A stretch of 50,225 nt of DNA from assembly GCA_029820565.1 (NCBI GenBank), contig JALGUR010000006.1, positions 1 through 50,225 of the forward strand, read 5' to 3'. Below are positions 34,192-41,643 of the stretch, piece by piece. This DNA comes from Candidatus Zipacnadia bacterium (lineage in GTDB: Bacteria > Armatimonadota > Zipacnadia > Zipacnadales > Zipacnadaceae). Position 1 is the stretch's first letter. Every line of letters begins with the position of its first letter. The notes below the pieces were generated by a model. That model made no database searches. It had not been told where the DNA came from and worked only from the letters and a program-made list of their open reading frames with translations. Position numbers and translations under genes: made by a program.

Positions 34192-35343
34192 CTACTTCTC
34201 GCGCATCACCAACGGGACATCGGCATAAAACTGGGCCCAGAGCATAGCAAACAGGCGCTCGGCATAGACTTGCTTGCCCAGATTATTGAAGTGAACTTCG
34301 TCGGCTTCGCGATAGACGGGCCCAATTAAGTCGTTTGTCGCGGGCCCTTGCAGGGCGATGCCCCGTTCCCATAGCAGCCGCTGGCCGTCTACCACCTGCT
34401 GTGTTGCCTCGGGGCTGGCGTGTGCGGACAGGAAGGAAGCAGCCGCCACTACCCAGGGAATCTCATAGCCAGCGTCCTGGTTCAATTGTTTAATAATCCT
34501 GGTCAGGTTGTCAGCATAGATTTCCGCGCTCGTCCCAGCCTGGGCGTCACTCTCGCCTTGGTGCCACAGTACAGCCCGTGCTCCGTTGACACCGAGCTGC
34601 TGGGCGACGGTCTTGAGTCTCTCGTAGAGCCGGTAATGAGGCGTATGTTCCCATGGCGTGGGGTCGGCTCCGGGTAGCCACATGTGGCTGGGAGTGCCGC
34701 CCACAGCGCGGCAGCCGAAACCAATGGGCATCTGCAGCGACCGGGCCAGCATATCACCCAGATAGGGCCACGGTGTGCCGCCCTCGCCGTCATTATCGGG
34801 CTGCGGGTCGTAGGCGGGCCGCCAACCCTGTCCATCAAAGGTCACTACTCTGTCATCAGTAGGGGCGTGGCGGTTGCCCCGGTTGGCAGTGTTTGACTGT
34901 CCGGCGGTAATGAAGACCTCGCCGATGCCGATGTGCGGTACTGTGGCTATCACTGGGTTGCCCTGGGCAGTTTGGACCCGCACCTGAAGTTCATACCAGC
35001 CTCCGGCTGCCGCGGTCACCTCACCGCTGTAGCCCCCGGGCTCATCAGTCGCTGCGAGCGCTACCCAATCAGTACTGGTGCCCTTATAGTGATCGGCCAT
35101 CAGGCCAAGACGTACCTCAACCGCCCGCGGTTGGCCGTCAATATGCACGGTTACTGAAACCGTACCCCGATTCGTAGAGTCCCGTTGGGCGACCTGATAT
35201 TCGCGTGGGCTTAACACTTCTCCGGTCAATTGGTGTGCCTCCTGGGCATAACCTGGCCAACAGGTGATTCCCGCAGCAGCAAGTACGAGCAGGAGCACGC
35301 CATATAGCAACTGCGGGGACCTACCTTGATTATCAGTTATCAT
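34192..35343 (-). CDS. Secreted sialate O-acetylesterase-like (SASA family) protein, copy A
   Basis: 383 aa from the ATG at 35343, which overlaps the porD stop by 11 nt; the frame extends further into porD, but that part is spurious. A signal peptide ends near residue 34 ('PGYAQE'). The beta-sandwich region is followed by 'FITAGQSNTAN' (nucleophile Ser), 'VLWHQGESD' and 'DEVHFNNLGKQVYAERLF'. It is paralogous to copy B. The overlap with porD implies translational coupling of a secreted esterase to a cytoplasmic oxidoreductase subunit. Confidence 0.87.
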   Translation of the reverse strand: MITDNQGRSPQLLYGVLLLVLAAAGITCWPGYAQEAHQLTGEVLSPREYQVAQRDSTNRGTVSVTVHIDGQPRAVEVRLGLMADHYKGTSTDWVALAATDEPGGYSGEVTAAAGGWYELQVRVQTAQGNPVIATVPHIGIGEVFITAGQSNTANRGNRHAPTDDRVVTFDGQGWRPAYDPQPDNDGEGGTPWPYLGDMLARSLQMPIGFGCRAVGGTPSHMWLPGADPTPWEHTPHYRLYERLKTVAQQLGVNGARAVLWHQGESDAQAGTSAEIYADNLTRIIKQLNQDAGYEIPWVVAAASFLSAHASPEATQQVVDGQRLLWERGIALQGPATNDLIGPVYREADEVHFNNLGKQVYAERLFAMLWAQFYADVPLVMREK

Positions 35344-35650
35344 CTCCACCAAACTCCGACTCGGGGACCATATCAATACAGTCCTTGGGGCAGACGGCGG
35401 CGCAGATGCCGCAGCCCTTGCAGTGCTCCAGATCAAACTCCAAACCCTTTACTGATTCATTTTCCACGCGCACGGCATTATCCGGGCAGTACACCCAGCA
35501 AAACAGGCAGTCAATGCACTCTTCATCGTTGCGCACTGGCCGAAAAGTCCGCCAGCCACTGACAATGTATTCCTGGGCATTGCCGGCCTGGGGAATATAG
35601 CCCCCAGAGACCATCTCGTGCCACTTGGCATCAGGTTTATAAACACTCAT
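35333..35650 (-). CDS. porD: 2-oxoacid:ferredoxin oxidoreductase, delta subunit (2[4Fe-4S])
   Basis: 105 aa. Two ferredoxin motifs: 'CIDCLFCWVYCP' and 'CKGCGICAAVCP'. The N-terminus ('GWRTFRPVRNDEECIDC') is typical of PorD. It accepts electrons from the TPP core and passes them to external ferredoxin. Its ATG overlaps the porG stop by 4 nt, and its own stop overlaps the esterase A start by 11 nt. The 3' part is partially duplicated at 33969-34066. Confidence 0.94.
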   Translation of the reverse strand: MSVYKPDAKWHEMVSGGYIPQAGNAQEYIVSGWRTFRPVRNDEECIDCLFCWVYCPDNAVRVENESVKGLEFDLEHCKGCGICAAVCPKDCIDMVPESEFGGDDN

Positions 35651-36219
35651 TGGGTTTGCACCTCTTCATAGGCTCGTTCTATGGCCTTCAAATTGGCTTC
35701 TATGACCGCAGCGCCCAGTTTCTCACCTAACTGCTTGCGGACCGCCGCTTCGGCGCCCTCCAGGGTAAGCGTATCGCTGACCTTAGCCAAAGCCCCGAGC
35801 ATCGGTGTATTAGGGATGTTGCGGCCGATGGTGTCCAGGGCAATCTGGGTGGCATCCACCGTGTAGACCTGGGCCGGTGGATTGCCCAGAAGTTGGCGCA
35901 TCTGCTGGGGCGACTCGGAACTGTTGACAATGATGATACCGTCCTCGGCCACTCCGGCAGCGACTTCTTCGGTCTCAACCAGCGACGGGTCAAGCACCAC
36001 CACAATTTCGGGACTGGTTATCCCCGAGCGCAAGCGGATAGGTCCGTCAGAGATGCGCACATACGAGCGCATCGGCGCGCCACGGCGCTCAGCACCATAT
36101 TCGGGAAATGCCTGCACTTGCCAGCCGGCCTCGGCAGCCGCCACCGCCATGACATAACTGGCGGTCTTGGCTCCCTGCCCACCCCGACCATGCCAGCGAA
36201 CTTCAGTTAAAGTTGCCAT
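35647..36219 (-). CDS. porG: 2-oxoacid:ferredoxin oxidoreductase, gamma subunit
   Basis: 190 aa, GAAGGAGGAA before the ATG. The N-terminal 'VRWHGRGGQGAKTASYVMAVAAAEAG' is the hallmark of the gamma subunit, followed by 'FPEYGAERRGAPMRSYVRIS' and 'VVVLDPSLVE'. It is the first gene of the interrupted por operon. Confidence 0.95.
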   Translation of the reverse strand: MATLTEVRWHGRGGQGAKTASYVMAVAAAEAGWQVQAFPEYGAERRGAPMRSYVRISDGPIRLRSGITSPEIVVVLDPSLVETEEVAAGVAEDGIIIVNSSESPQQMRQLLGNPPAQVYTVDATQIALDTIGRNIPNTPMLGALAKVSDTLTLEGAEAAVRKQLGEKLGAAVIEANLKAIERAYEEVQTQ

Positions 36220-36296
36220 CTAATTCCTCCTTCAGAGGTTAGTGGTAAAAACGATGTTTGAGTATCCTCATTCCGTTAGTATATGATCAGGTACAA

Positions 36297-36347
36297 CAGG
36301 CGTCTCGCCTGTCGGGTCAACGGACAGGCGGGATGCCTGTCCTACCA
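36297..36347. repeat. REP-like double palindrome upstream of porG
   Basis: ACAGGCGTCTCGCCTGT and GGACAGGCGGGATGCCTGTCC stand in tandem, separated by CGGGTCAA. This is the same module type as at 13190-13215 and 19591-19640. Confidence 0.65.
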
Positions 36348-36382
36348 AACAGATGATTGCGCGTCAGTGACAGATATCGTCC

Positions 36383-36943
36383 TCACTGTGTCCGCACCGC
36401 CGCAGTCAACTCGGGGCTGAAAGCCTGCGTCCAAAAATAGCGGAAGCGATTCTTGTAGCGCTGGGCGATGTCCGGCCGGTAGATACAGACCAGGTTCTCG
36501 TCATTGCGCTCAGCGGCGGCCTGGGTCCAGTTATAAGAGCCACTGAGAACTACGGTGTCATCTATGATCGCGAATTTATTATGCATTATGTACCGATTAC
36601 TGCTGATGCGCACCGGAACTCCCTGCTGGGCCAGGTGCCGCGACTGGGAATATTTCTGATTTACCTGGGAGCGGTCCAGATATACGTAAACAGCCACGCC
36701 TCGCCGGTACGCTTGCACCACAGCGTTGGCTATATCAGGGTCGGTGAAGTAGTACATAGCGATATGTATACTGTGCTGAGCGCGGTTAAGTGACTGAATG
36801 ATAGCGGCTTGGGGGTCATCCGCTCGGGAAAAATAGACGGCAATGTCTGTCTGCTGAGCGTGACCCCCATACGACACCAACAAGGCCACTACCAGGACCA
36901 GCCCGATGGACAAACCAACCAGGACAATGTTTCGCCGGGGCAT
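36383..36943 (-). CDS. Secreted phospholipase D-like nuclease (single HKD motif)
   Basis: 186 aa. A signal anchor at about residues 6-26 precedes a single PLD domain: 'IHIAMYYFTDPDIANAVVQAYRRGVAVYVYLD' and the catalytic 'MHNKFAIIDDTVVLSGSYNWT' (H-x-K-x4-D plus GSxN). Single-domain PLDs such as Nuc act as dimers on DNA or phosphodiesters. The position beside recR and dnaX (4 nt from recR) hints at shared transcription, but the signal anchor implies an envelope location. Confidence 0.88.
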   Translation of the reverse strand: MPRRNIVLVGLSIGLVLVVALLVSYGGHAQQTDIAVYFSRADDPQAAIIQSLNRAQHSIHIAMYYFTDPDIANAVVQAYRRGVAVYVYLDRSQVNQKYSQSRHLAQQGVPVRISSNRYIMHNKFAIIDDTVVLSGSYNWTQAAAERNDENLVCIYRPDIAQRYKNRFRYFWTQAFSPELTAAVRTQ

Positions 36944-36946
36944 CGC

Positions 36947-37558
36947 TCAATCCTCCATTATCGCCCGACCGCGCAGGGCGCGGGCCAAGGTAACCTGGTC
37001 GGCGTAATCCAGGTCTCCGCCTACCGGTAGTCCCAGGGCGATACGGGTAATCTGCGGCGGGTCGGGCAGGATTTGGATCAATTCTCGTACGTACTCGGCC
37101 GTGGCGTCACCTTCTACGGTAGGACTGGTCGCCAGGATTACCTCCTGGGGCGGATCTTCCTTGATTCGCTGAATAAGTTCGGTGATGTGTAAGTCCGAGG
37201 GCTTGATGTCCTCCACCGGCGAGAGGGCGCCGCCCAGCACGTGATAAAGGCCCTGATACTCACCCGCTCGCTCCAAGGCCATGAGGTCACTGGCCTCCTC
37301 AACCACGCAGATAATCGCGGCGTCGCGCTGAGGGTCGTCACAGATGGGGCACAGTTCGCCCGTGCAGTAGTTGTAGCACTGCCCACACAGGCGCACCTCG
37401 CCCTTCAGTTCCAGTACGGCTTGGCCCAGAGCCTGTAGATCCTCTGGGGAGGAGCGCAGCAAGAAAAAGGCCAGGCGCTGGGCGCTCTTGGGGCCGATGC
37501 CCGGCAGTTTCTGCAGTTGTTCAATGAGTTTTTGTATCGGTGCGGCATATCGCAACAT
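36947..37558 (-). CDS. recR: Recombination mediator RecR
   Basis: 203 aa. Features in order: helix-hairpin-helix 'LPGIGPKSAQRLAFFLL' (about 17-33), zinc finger 'CGQCYNYCTGELCPIC', and Toprim domain beginning 'CVVEEASDLMALERAG' with 'GLYHVLGGALSP'. RecR acts with RecF/RecO in loading RecA at gaps. The order dnaX-ybaB-recR is widely conserved. Confidence 0.96.
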   Translation of the reverse strand: MLRYAAPIQKLIEQLQKLPGIGPKSAQRLAFFLLRSSPEDLQALGQAVLELKGEVRLCGQCYNYCTGELCPICDDPQRDAAIICVVEEASDLMALERAGEYQGLYHVLGGALSPVEDIKPSDLHITELIQRIKEDPPQEVILATSPTVEGDATAEYVRELIQILPDPPQITRIALGLPVGGDLDYADQVTLARALRGRAIMED

Positions 37559-37585
37559 CTATATGAAGCCAACTTCGGGGATATT

Positions 37586-37915
37586 TTAGAAAATATCGGG
37601 CAGATCTACCCCCAGATTGCCCAGGGGCGTGGAACTCATAATTCGTTCGCGTTTGGCTTCTCCTGCCTTGCGCAGCGCCTCGCGCATCGCCGCACAGACC
37701 AGGTCCTGCAGCAGTTCCACATCTCCGGATTCTACCACCTGTGGGTCGATTGTGATTTCAATTATTTCGCTCATGCCCGTAGCCTTTACCTTCACCACAC
37801 CACCTCCGGCTGAGCCCTCGACCTCCATCGCGGCCAGCTCCTCCATAGCCGTGGCCAATCCCTCCTGGAAGGTGGCAATTTGGCTCTGAATCATGGCTTG
37901 AATCGGGTTTCTCAT
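37586..37915 (-). CDS. YbaB/EbfC nucleoid-associated protein
   Basis: 109 aa. Family pattern: N-terminal helix 'MIQSQIATFQEGLATAMEELAAMEVEGSAGGGVVKVKATG', then 'ISEIEITIDPQVVESGDVELLQDLVCAAMREALRKAGE' approximately. These small dimeric proteins bind DNA. It lies 3 nt after dnaX and 27 nt before recR, the usual gene order. Confidence 0.93.
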   Translation of the reverse strand: MRNPIQAMIQSQIATFQEGLATAMEELAAMEVEGSAGGGVVKVKATGMSEIIEITIDPQVVESGDVELLQDLVCAAMREALRKAGEAKRERIMSSTPLGNLGVDLPDIF

Positions 37916-37918
37916 AGT

Positions 37919-39508
37919 CTACTCCTCAGTAATCTCCGTGCTTCCCTCAAATAACTCCAGGGTACGGTCTACGACTTGTTGCATACTCTCCTCACTTGGG
38001 GCAGCGGACTCGGGCGGGGTAGAACTAACCTCGGGTTGAGTCCCACTATCAGCGGGCTCCGATGGCTCGGCCGCCGGTTCTACCGCCCCCAACCTGCACT
38101 GCATTGTGAGCCGTCGGCCTACTAATTTCTCAATGGCATCCTCAATAATCTCCCGATACTGCTCTCTGGCTCTATTATAGTGGAATTGTTGCTGCTCGTC
38201 AAAGGCGACCACCAGCCGATCGTCTTCCAGAGCCACGGGCCGGGCTTCCTTTACTATCGCTCCCACCGGCATATGTCCCATCCTCTTTAGTTGCTCGGGC
38301 ACCTGCTGCCAGTACGTCTGCATTGTCTCCAAGGTAAGCGGCCCTTCAGGCGGTGTTGATGGTGCTGGGGCTGTTGGGGTAGTCGGCTTCTCGGCGGCTA
38401 CTGGCGTCGCCCGCGTCTGGGTCGGTTGTGCTTCGGCGACCTTGGCCAAAGTCAGTTCCACCAGCAGGGCTTGCTGACTGGTGTGTTTCAGTTGCTGTTG
38501 GGCCTCAGCCAGAGTATGGATAGTCGCCAGCAAGCCCTTACTGCCTATCTGCTGGGCTTGACGGCGCATCGGTCCCTCGCCCTCGGCCAGTTGCCGTCCT
38601 ATCGCCGGCTCAGCCCCCATACTGATTCTCAGCAGGTCCCGGAAATATACGGTCAAATCGGCCAAAAACTGCTCCAGGTCCTTGCCGCCGGTCACCAACT
38701 CATCAACCGCCCCAAACAGCCCGGGCACATCGCCAGCAGCAATTAACTCGCCCACCCGCACCAGCAACTCCGCCTCAGTTACTCCCAATACCGCGTTGAT
38801 TATACCGACATCAATGGCCTTGTCGGTATAGGCGACCACCTGGTCAAAGATGCTCTCGGCGTTGCGCATCGCCCCGTCCGCCGCCTGGGCAATGGCGGCC
38901 AGCGCCGCCTCATCTATTTGCACGTCCTCCTCCTGTGCGATCCGCTGTAATCCCTCGATCATTAGCCCTACCGGTATCGGCCGGAAGTCAAAGCGCTGGC
39001 AGCGAGAGAGTATAGTGGGTAGCAGTTGGTGGGGCTCGGTGGTCGCCAATACGAAGTAAGCGTGCTCCGGCGGCTCCTCCAGGGTCTTGAGCAGCGCATT
39101 GGAGGCGGCGTCAGTAAGCATGTGGGCCTCATCAAGGATGTAGACCTTGTAACGGGCCTCGGCAGGGCTGTACTTAATCTTCTCGCGCAGGTCTCTGATT
39201 TCGTCAATACCCCGGTTGGAGGCGGCGTCTATCTCCCGGACATCCATGCAGTGGCCATTCTGTATGGCCTGGCAGATGCTGCACTCGCCGCAGGGCTGGG
39301 CAGTAGGCCCCTGCTCACAGTTCAGGGCCTTGGCCAGGATGCGCGCTGTGGAGGTCTTGCCGGTGCCGCGCGGCCCGGCAAATATATACCCGCGGGCCAC
39401 GCGCCCCTGCGCCACAGCATTCATCAGCGTGCGGCTCACGTGCTCCTGCCCAAGAATCTCCTCAAACCTCTGCGGCCTGTATTTTAGCGCGAATGGTATG
39501 TAAGTCAT
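37919..39508 (-). CDS. dnaX: DNA polymerase III subunit gamma/tau
   Basis: 529 aa. The start 'MTYIPFALKYRPQRF' is followed by Walker A 'GPRGTGKTSTARILAKALNC' (about 45-64), the zinc ligands 'CGECSIC', the Walker B-type 'ILDEAHMLTDAASNALLKTLEEPP' and sensor 'LSRCQRFDF'. It loads the sliding clamp. Domains I-III are complete; the C-terminal part is Pro/Thr-rich. I see no A-rich slippery sequence, so a programmed frameshift product is not evident. Its first 12-25 codons are duplicated four more times upstream. Confidence 0.96.
   Translation of the reverse strand: MTYIPFALKYRPQRFEEILGQEHVSRTLMNAVAQGRVARGYIFAGPRGTGKTSTARILAKALNCEQGPTAQPCGECSICQAIQNGHCMDVREIDAASNRGIDEIRDLREKIKYSPAEARYKVYILDEAHMLTDAASNALLKTLEEPPEHAYFVLATTEPHQLLPTILSRCQRFDFRPIPVGLMIEGLQRIAQEEDVQIDEAALAAIAQAADGAMRNAESIFDQVVAYTDKAIDVGIINAVLGVTEAELLVRVGELIAAGDVPGLFGAVDELVTGGKDLEQFLADLTVYFRDLLRISMGAEPAIGRQLAEGEGPMRRQAQQIGSKGLLATIHTLAEAQQQLKHTSQQALLVELTLAKVAEAQPTQTRATPVAAEKPTTPTAPAPSTPPEGPLTLETMQTYWQQVPEQLKRMGHMPVGAIVKEARPVALEDDRLVVAFDEQQQFHYNRAREQYREIIEDAIEKLVGRRLTMQCRLGAVEPAAEPSEPADSGTQPEVSSTPPESAAPSEESMQQVVDRTLELFEGSTEITEE
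39434..39508 (-). repeat. dnaX leader copy 1 (authentic dnaX 5' end)
   Basis: The genuine first 25 codons of dnaX, reference for the array. On the minus strand the 5' flank is AAGCGTAAGACTATATAACA, nearly identical to the flank of leader copy 4 (AAGCGTAAGACTGCATAACA). Confidence 0.9.
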
Positions 39509-39545
39509 TGTTATATAGTCTTACGCTTAAGGTGTGCCATGACAT

Positions 39546-39873
39546 TCATCGTAGCAGGCGACGCAGGTCGTCCACGGTAAGCCCCGCCTGCTGCAGAATA
39601 CCCCGCAGGGTGCCCGGTGGAATATCTCTACCCCCGTGTAGCGGTACCACGGCACACCGTCTGGTCTCGCGGTTGATTAAGACTGCGTGGCTGCCTCGCT
39701 GACGCTCCTGGGTCAATTGCAGCCTGGCCCTGGGCCCCCCTTGTTTCCCCCCGCTTGCGGGGGGATATAGGGGGGTAAGAACCTGCACAGACGAATCCGG
39801 CCCGCTCCAGGGCCTTCATCACCTGACGCCCGGTTAATACGGGTAGCTTCGGCAACCACTTCCGCCTCCTCAA
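39546..39873 (-). pseudogene. hicA-like toxin gene, frameshifted by a C-rich palindrome insertion
   Basis: The N-terminal part reads 'LPVLTGRQVMKALERAGFVC' and the C-terminal part, in a different frame, reads 'RQRGSHAVLINRE' then 'VVPLHGGRDIPPGTLRGILQ', together a complete HicA/YcfA-type mRNA-interferase fold. About 80-95 nt separate 'AGFVC' from 'RQRGSH', containing the palindrome around CCCCCCGCAAGCGGGGGG. The catalytic His in 'RQRGSH' is kept but the frame is broken. No hicB antitoxin is adjacent. Directly upstream lies dnaX leader copy 2. Confidence 0.75.
39735..39780. repeat. C-rich palindromic insertion in hicA
   Basis: CCCCCCTTGTTTCCCCCCGC, then TTGCGGGGGGATATAGGGGGG: nested inverted repeats with a CCCCCC-GC-GGGGGG core. 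The same element occurs twice at 43340-43440. Confidence 0.75.
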
Positions 39874-39916
39874 ACGTCTGCGGCCTGTATTTTAGCGCGA
39901 ATGGTATGTAACTCAT
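39866..39916 (-). repeat. dnaX leader copy 2 (17 codons)
   Basis: The minus strand reads M-S-Y-I-P-F-A-L-K-Y-R-P-Q-T-F-E-E before diverging into the hicA 5' end. The sequence matches dnaX codons 1-17 except codons 2 and 14. Its 5' flank is shared with leader copy 3. Confidence 0.9.
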
Positions 39917-39979
39917 TATCTCCATACTTCGCCGCGGCCAGGGTATCTCCTGGCACGGGTACAGTTAGCAGCAAGCGGC

Positions 39980-41515
39980 CTAAGGATTCAGCTCTTCTGC
40001 GCTCATGGTCATGGCGTAGGCCCCGTAGCTGTTGCTGCGGCAGGGCCCCAGTGAGGAGTCGCCGTCCTCCGGTTTGAACCAGGCCCTGACGCCGTAACTC
40101 TGGTGTATATTCGTCTCTGCGTCCAGGAAGGACAAATCGACTCGCGCCTGTCCTTTCTCGTCGGTAACCTTGGGATCGTCGTCAACCGCGTCATACGTAT
40201 TATATCGAAAATTGTAGGCGAAATGGACGGTCTTGCCGACCAGCGGCTCGCCTCCGCAGGTCAGGGTAGCGACGTATTTGTTAACGTACTTGGTCCCGGC
40301 CTCGTTGAGTTCGCGGGACAGGTCCAGGCGGGTCGGCTGGGGCAGATTGGCCTCGACCCGGAATGTAGTGGTGCCGATCCACTGGTCGTCCTGGGCAAAG
40401 AAGTAGTCGCCGCCGATGTACCACACGCAAAGTAGTCGCCCGTCAGAGAGTTCCGTGATGTATGGTTGGTAGCGGCAGTTGGGCAGACCCTCAATCTTGT
40501 ACCAGTTAGCGCCCTCGTCGTTGGAGCAACTGTATTGACCACCACGTACCGCGCCGACCAGCAGCCCCGAACGCGTCAATACCAGGCACTCGGGCACAGT
40601 GCCGGAGACCACATTGAAGACCGCTCCGGGCACGAAGCCATGTTCGGTCTTATGAAAGTACTGACGCACCTGTCCCCCCCGCTGGACCTTGGAGTTCAGG
40701 AACAGCAGGTCACCGGAAGGCAACTCCACAAAGTCGGGCTCAGGAGCGGTCACCCCCGGAAAAGCAGTCTGCGGACCAGACCACGTGCGGCCCTCATCTT
40801 GGGACACGAACACGCCACACGTTCGCTCACTACGCACGTGCGGGCGACCTCCACCGCGTTTCTTGAGTACGCGCCCGGGGCCGAAGGCTGCGCCGTAAGG
40901 GGCGAGCAGCACGAGTGTGCCGTCGCTCATCCGTCTCAGCCGGTAGCCGCCGGCACAGTAACCCTTCATGATGACCGCCTGAACCTGCCATGTCTTGCCT
41001 CCGTTTGCGGAGACTTCGGCCCGCAGCTCGGGCTCATAATCGGGGTCAAAGGCTATGTAGCTGTCATTTAGTACGTGGATGATCTGCCCGTCGGACAGAC
41101 AGGCCCACGCGAAGAACGCGTTGATCAGCCTGGTGGGGCTGCGGCCAGTTTCGGTCCAGGTCGCGCCATCATCAGTGCTCTTCAGTACCACCCGCTCGGT
41201 GAGTATGTCTTTGGACCCGTCGCAGAAAGAAATGTGGTACTTGATGGGCAAGCCCATGCTCTCCCAGAAGTCCAAAGGCACTGGCTCCCATAGGGGATTG
41301 GGTGCGCGCCGCTTCTCGGGGAACCCCATGTAAAGGTTGCCCGCGGGGTCGTGCCACACTACTGCCCGCGTAGCGAAAGCCGGCCGCTCCTCAGGATGAT
41401 ATACTTCCTTAACCTCTACCTCCGTAGCCTGGGCGAACGGCGCCGCCGCAGAGGCGGTTGTGAGCAAGACAATACCTGCGGTCACGAATGCCGCGGTCAA
41501 GAGAATGCTATTCAT
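39980..41515 (-). CDS. Secreted BNR/sialidase-like protein, copy 1
   Basis: 511 aa, AGGAGGGA before the ATG. A signal peptide ends near residue 25 ('ASAAAPFAQA'). A six-bladed sialidase-type propeller follows with four Asp-box-like motifs: 'STDDGATWTET', 'SANGGKTWQV', 'SQDEGRTWSG' and 'SNDEGANWYKI'. After ~residue 395 a C-terminal Ig-like domain ('VNKYVATLTCGGEPLVGKTVHF') completes it. Function: probably carbohydrate-active or carbohydrate-binding; catalytic residues are not certain. The ATG overlaps the stop of the dnaX-derived mini-ORF (ATGA). Confidence 0.85.
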   Translation of the reverse strand: MNSILLTAAFVTAGIVLLTTASAAAPFAQATEVEVKEVYHPEERPAFATRAVVWHDPAGNLYMGFPEKRRAPNPLWEPVPLDFWESMGLPIKYHISFCDGSKDILTERVVLKSTDDGATWTETGRSPTRLINAFFAWACLSDGQIIHVLNDSYIAFDPDYEPELRAEVSANGGKTWQVQAVIMKGYCAGGYRLRRMSDGTLVLLAPYGAAFGPGRVLKKRGGGRPHVRSERTCGVFVSQDEGRTWSGPQTAFPGVTAPEPDFVELPSGDLLFLNSKVQRGGQVRQYFHKTEHGFVPGAVFNVVSGTVPECLVLTRSGLLVGAVRGGQYSCSNDEGANWYKIEGLPNCRYQPYITELSDGRLLCVWYIGGDYFFAQDDQWIGTTTFRVEANLPQPTRLDLSRELNEAGTKYVNKYVATLTCGGEPLVGKTVHFAYNFRYNTYDAVDDDPKVTDEKGQARVDLSFLDAETNIHQSYGVRAWFKPEDGDSSLGPCRSNSYGAYAMTMSAEELNP

Positions 41516-41544
41516 TTGTTCCCTCCTTTAGGAACTGCGCTGAG

Positions 41545-41580
41545 CGGCCTGTAATTTAACGCGAACGGTATGTAACTCAT
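41545..41580 (-). repeat. dnaX leader copy 3 (12 codons)
   Basis: The minus strand reads M-S-Y-I-P-F-A-L-N-Y-R-P, then diverges. The mini-ORF runs on for 10 more codons ('LSAVPKGGNK') and stops at TGA inside the ATGA that starts sialidase copy 1, a translational-coupling geometry. Confidence 0.88.
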
Positions 41581-41643
41581 TATCCCCATACTTCGCGGCG
41601 GCCAGGGCATCTCCTGGTGCGGGTACAGTTAGCAGCGAGCGGT
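41581..41643 (-). repeat. Shared 3' flank of sialidase copies (second copy at 39917-39979)
   Basis: The ~60 bp between each sialidase stop and the next dnaX leader are closely similar in both places: GCTAACTGTACCCG, then CAGGAGAT.CCCTGGCCGC, then GCGAAGTATGG.GATA before ATG AGT TAC. It marks the boundary of a tandemly duplicated sialidase-plus-leader unit. Confidence 0.8.

Noticed and set aside
38426-39487. Plus-strand frames opposite dnaX
   Set aside because: Antisense shadows of dnaX without start signals or domains.
37919-39508. Programmed -1 frameshift site in dnaX
   Set aside because: No A-AAA-AAG or similar run is present near the end of domain III.
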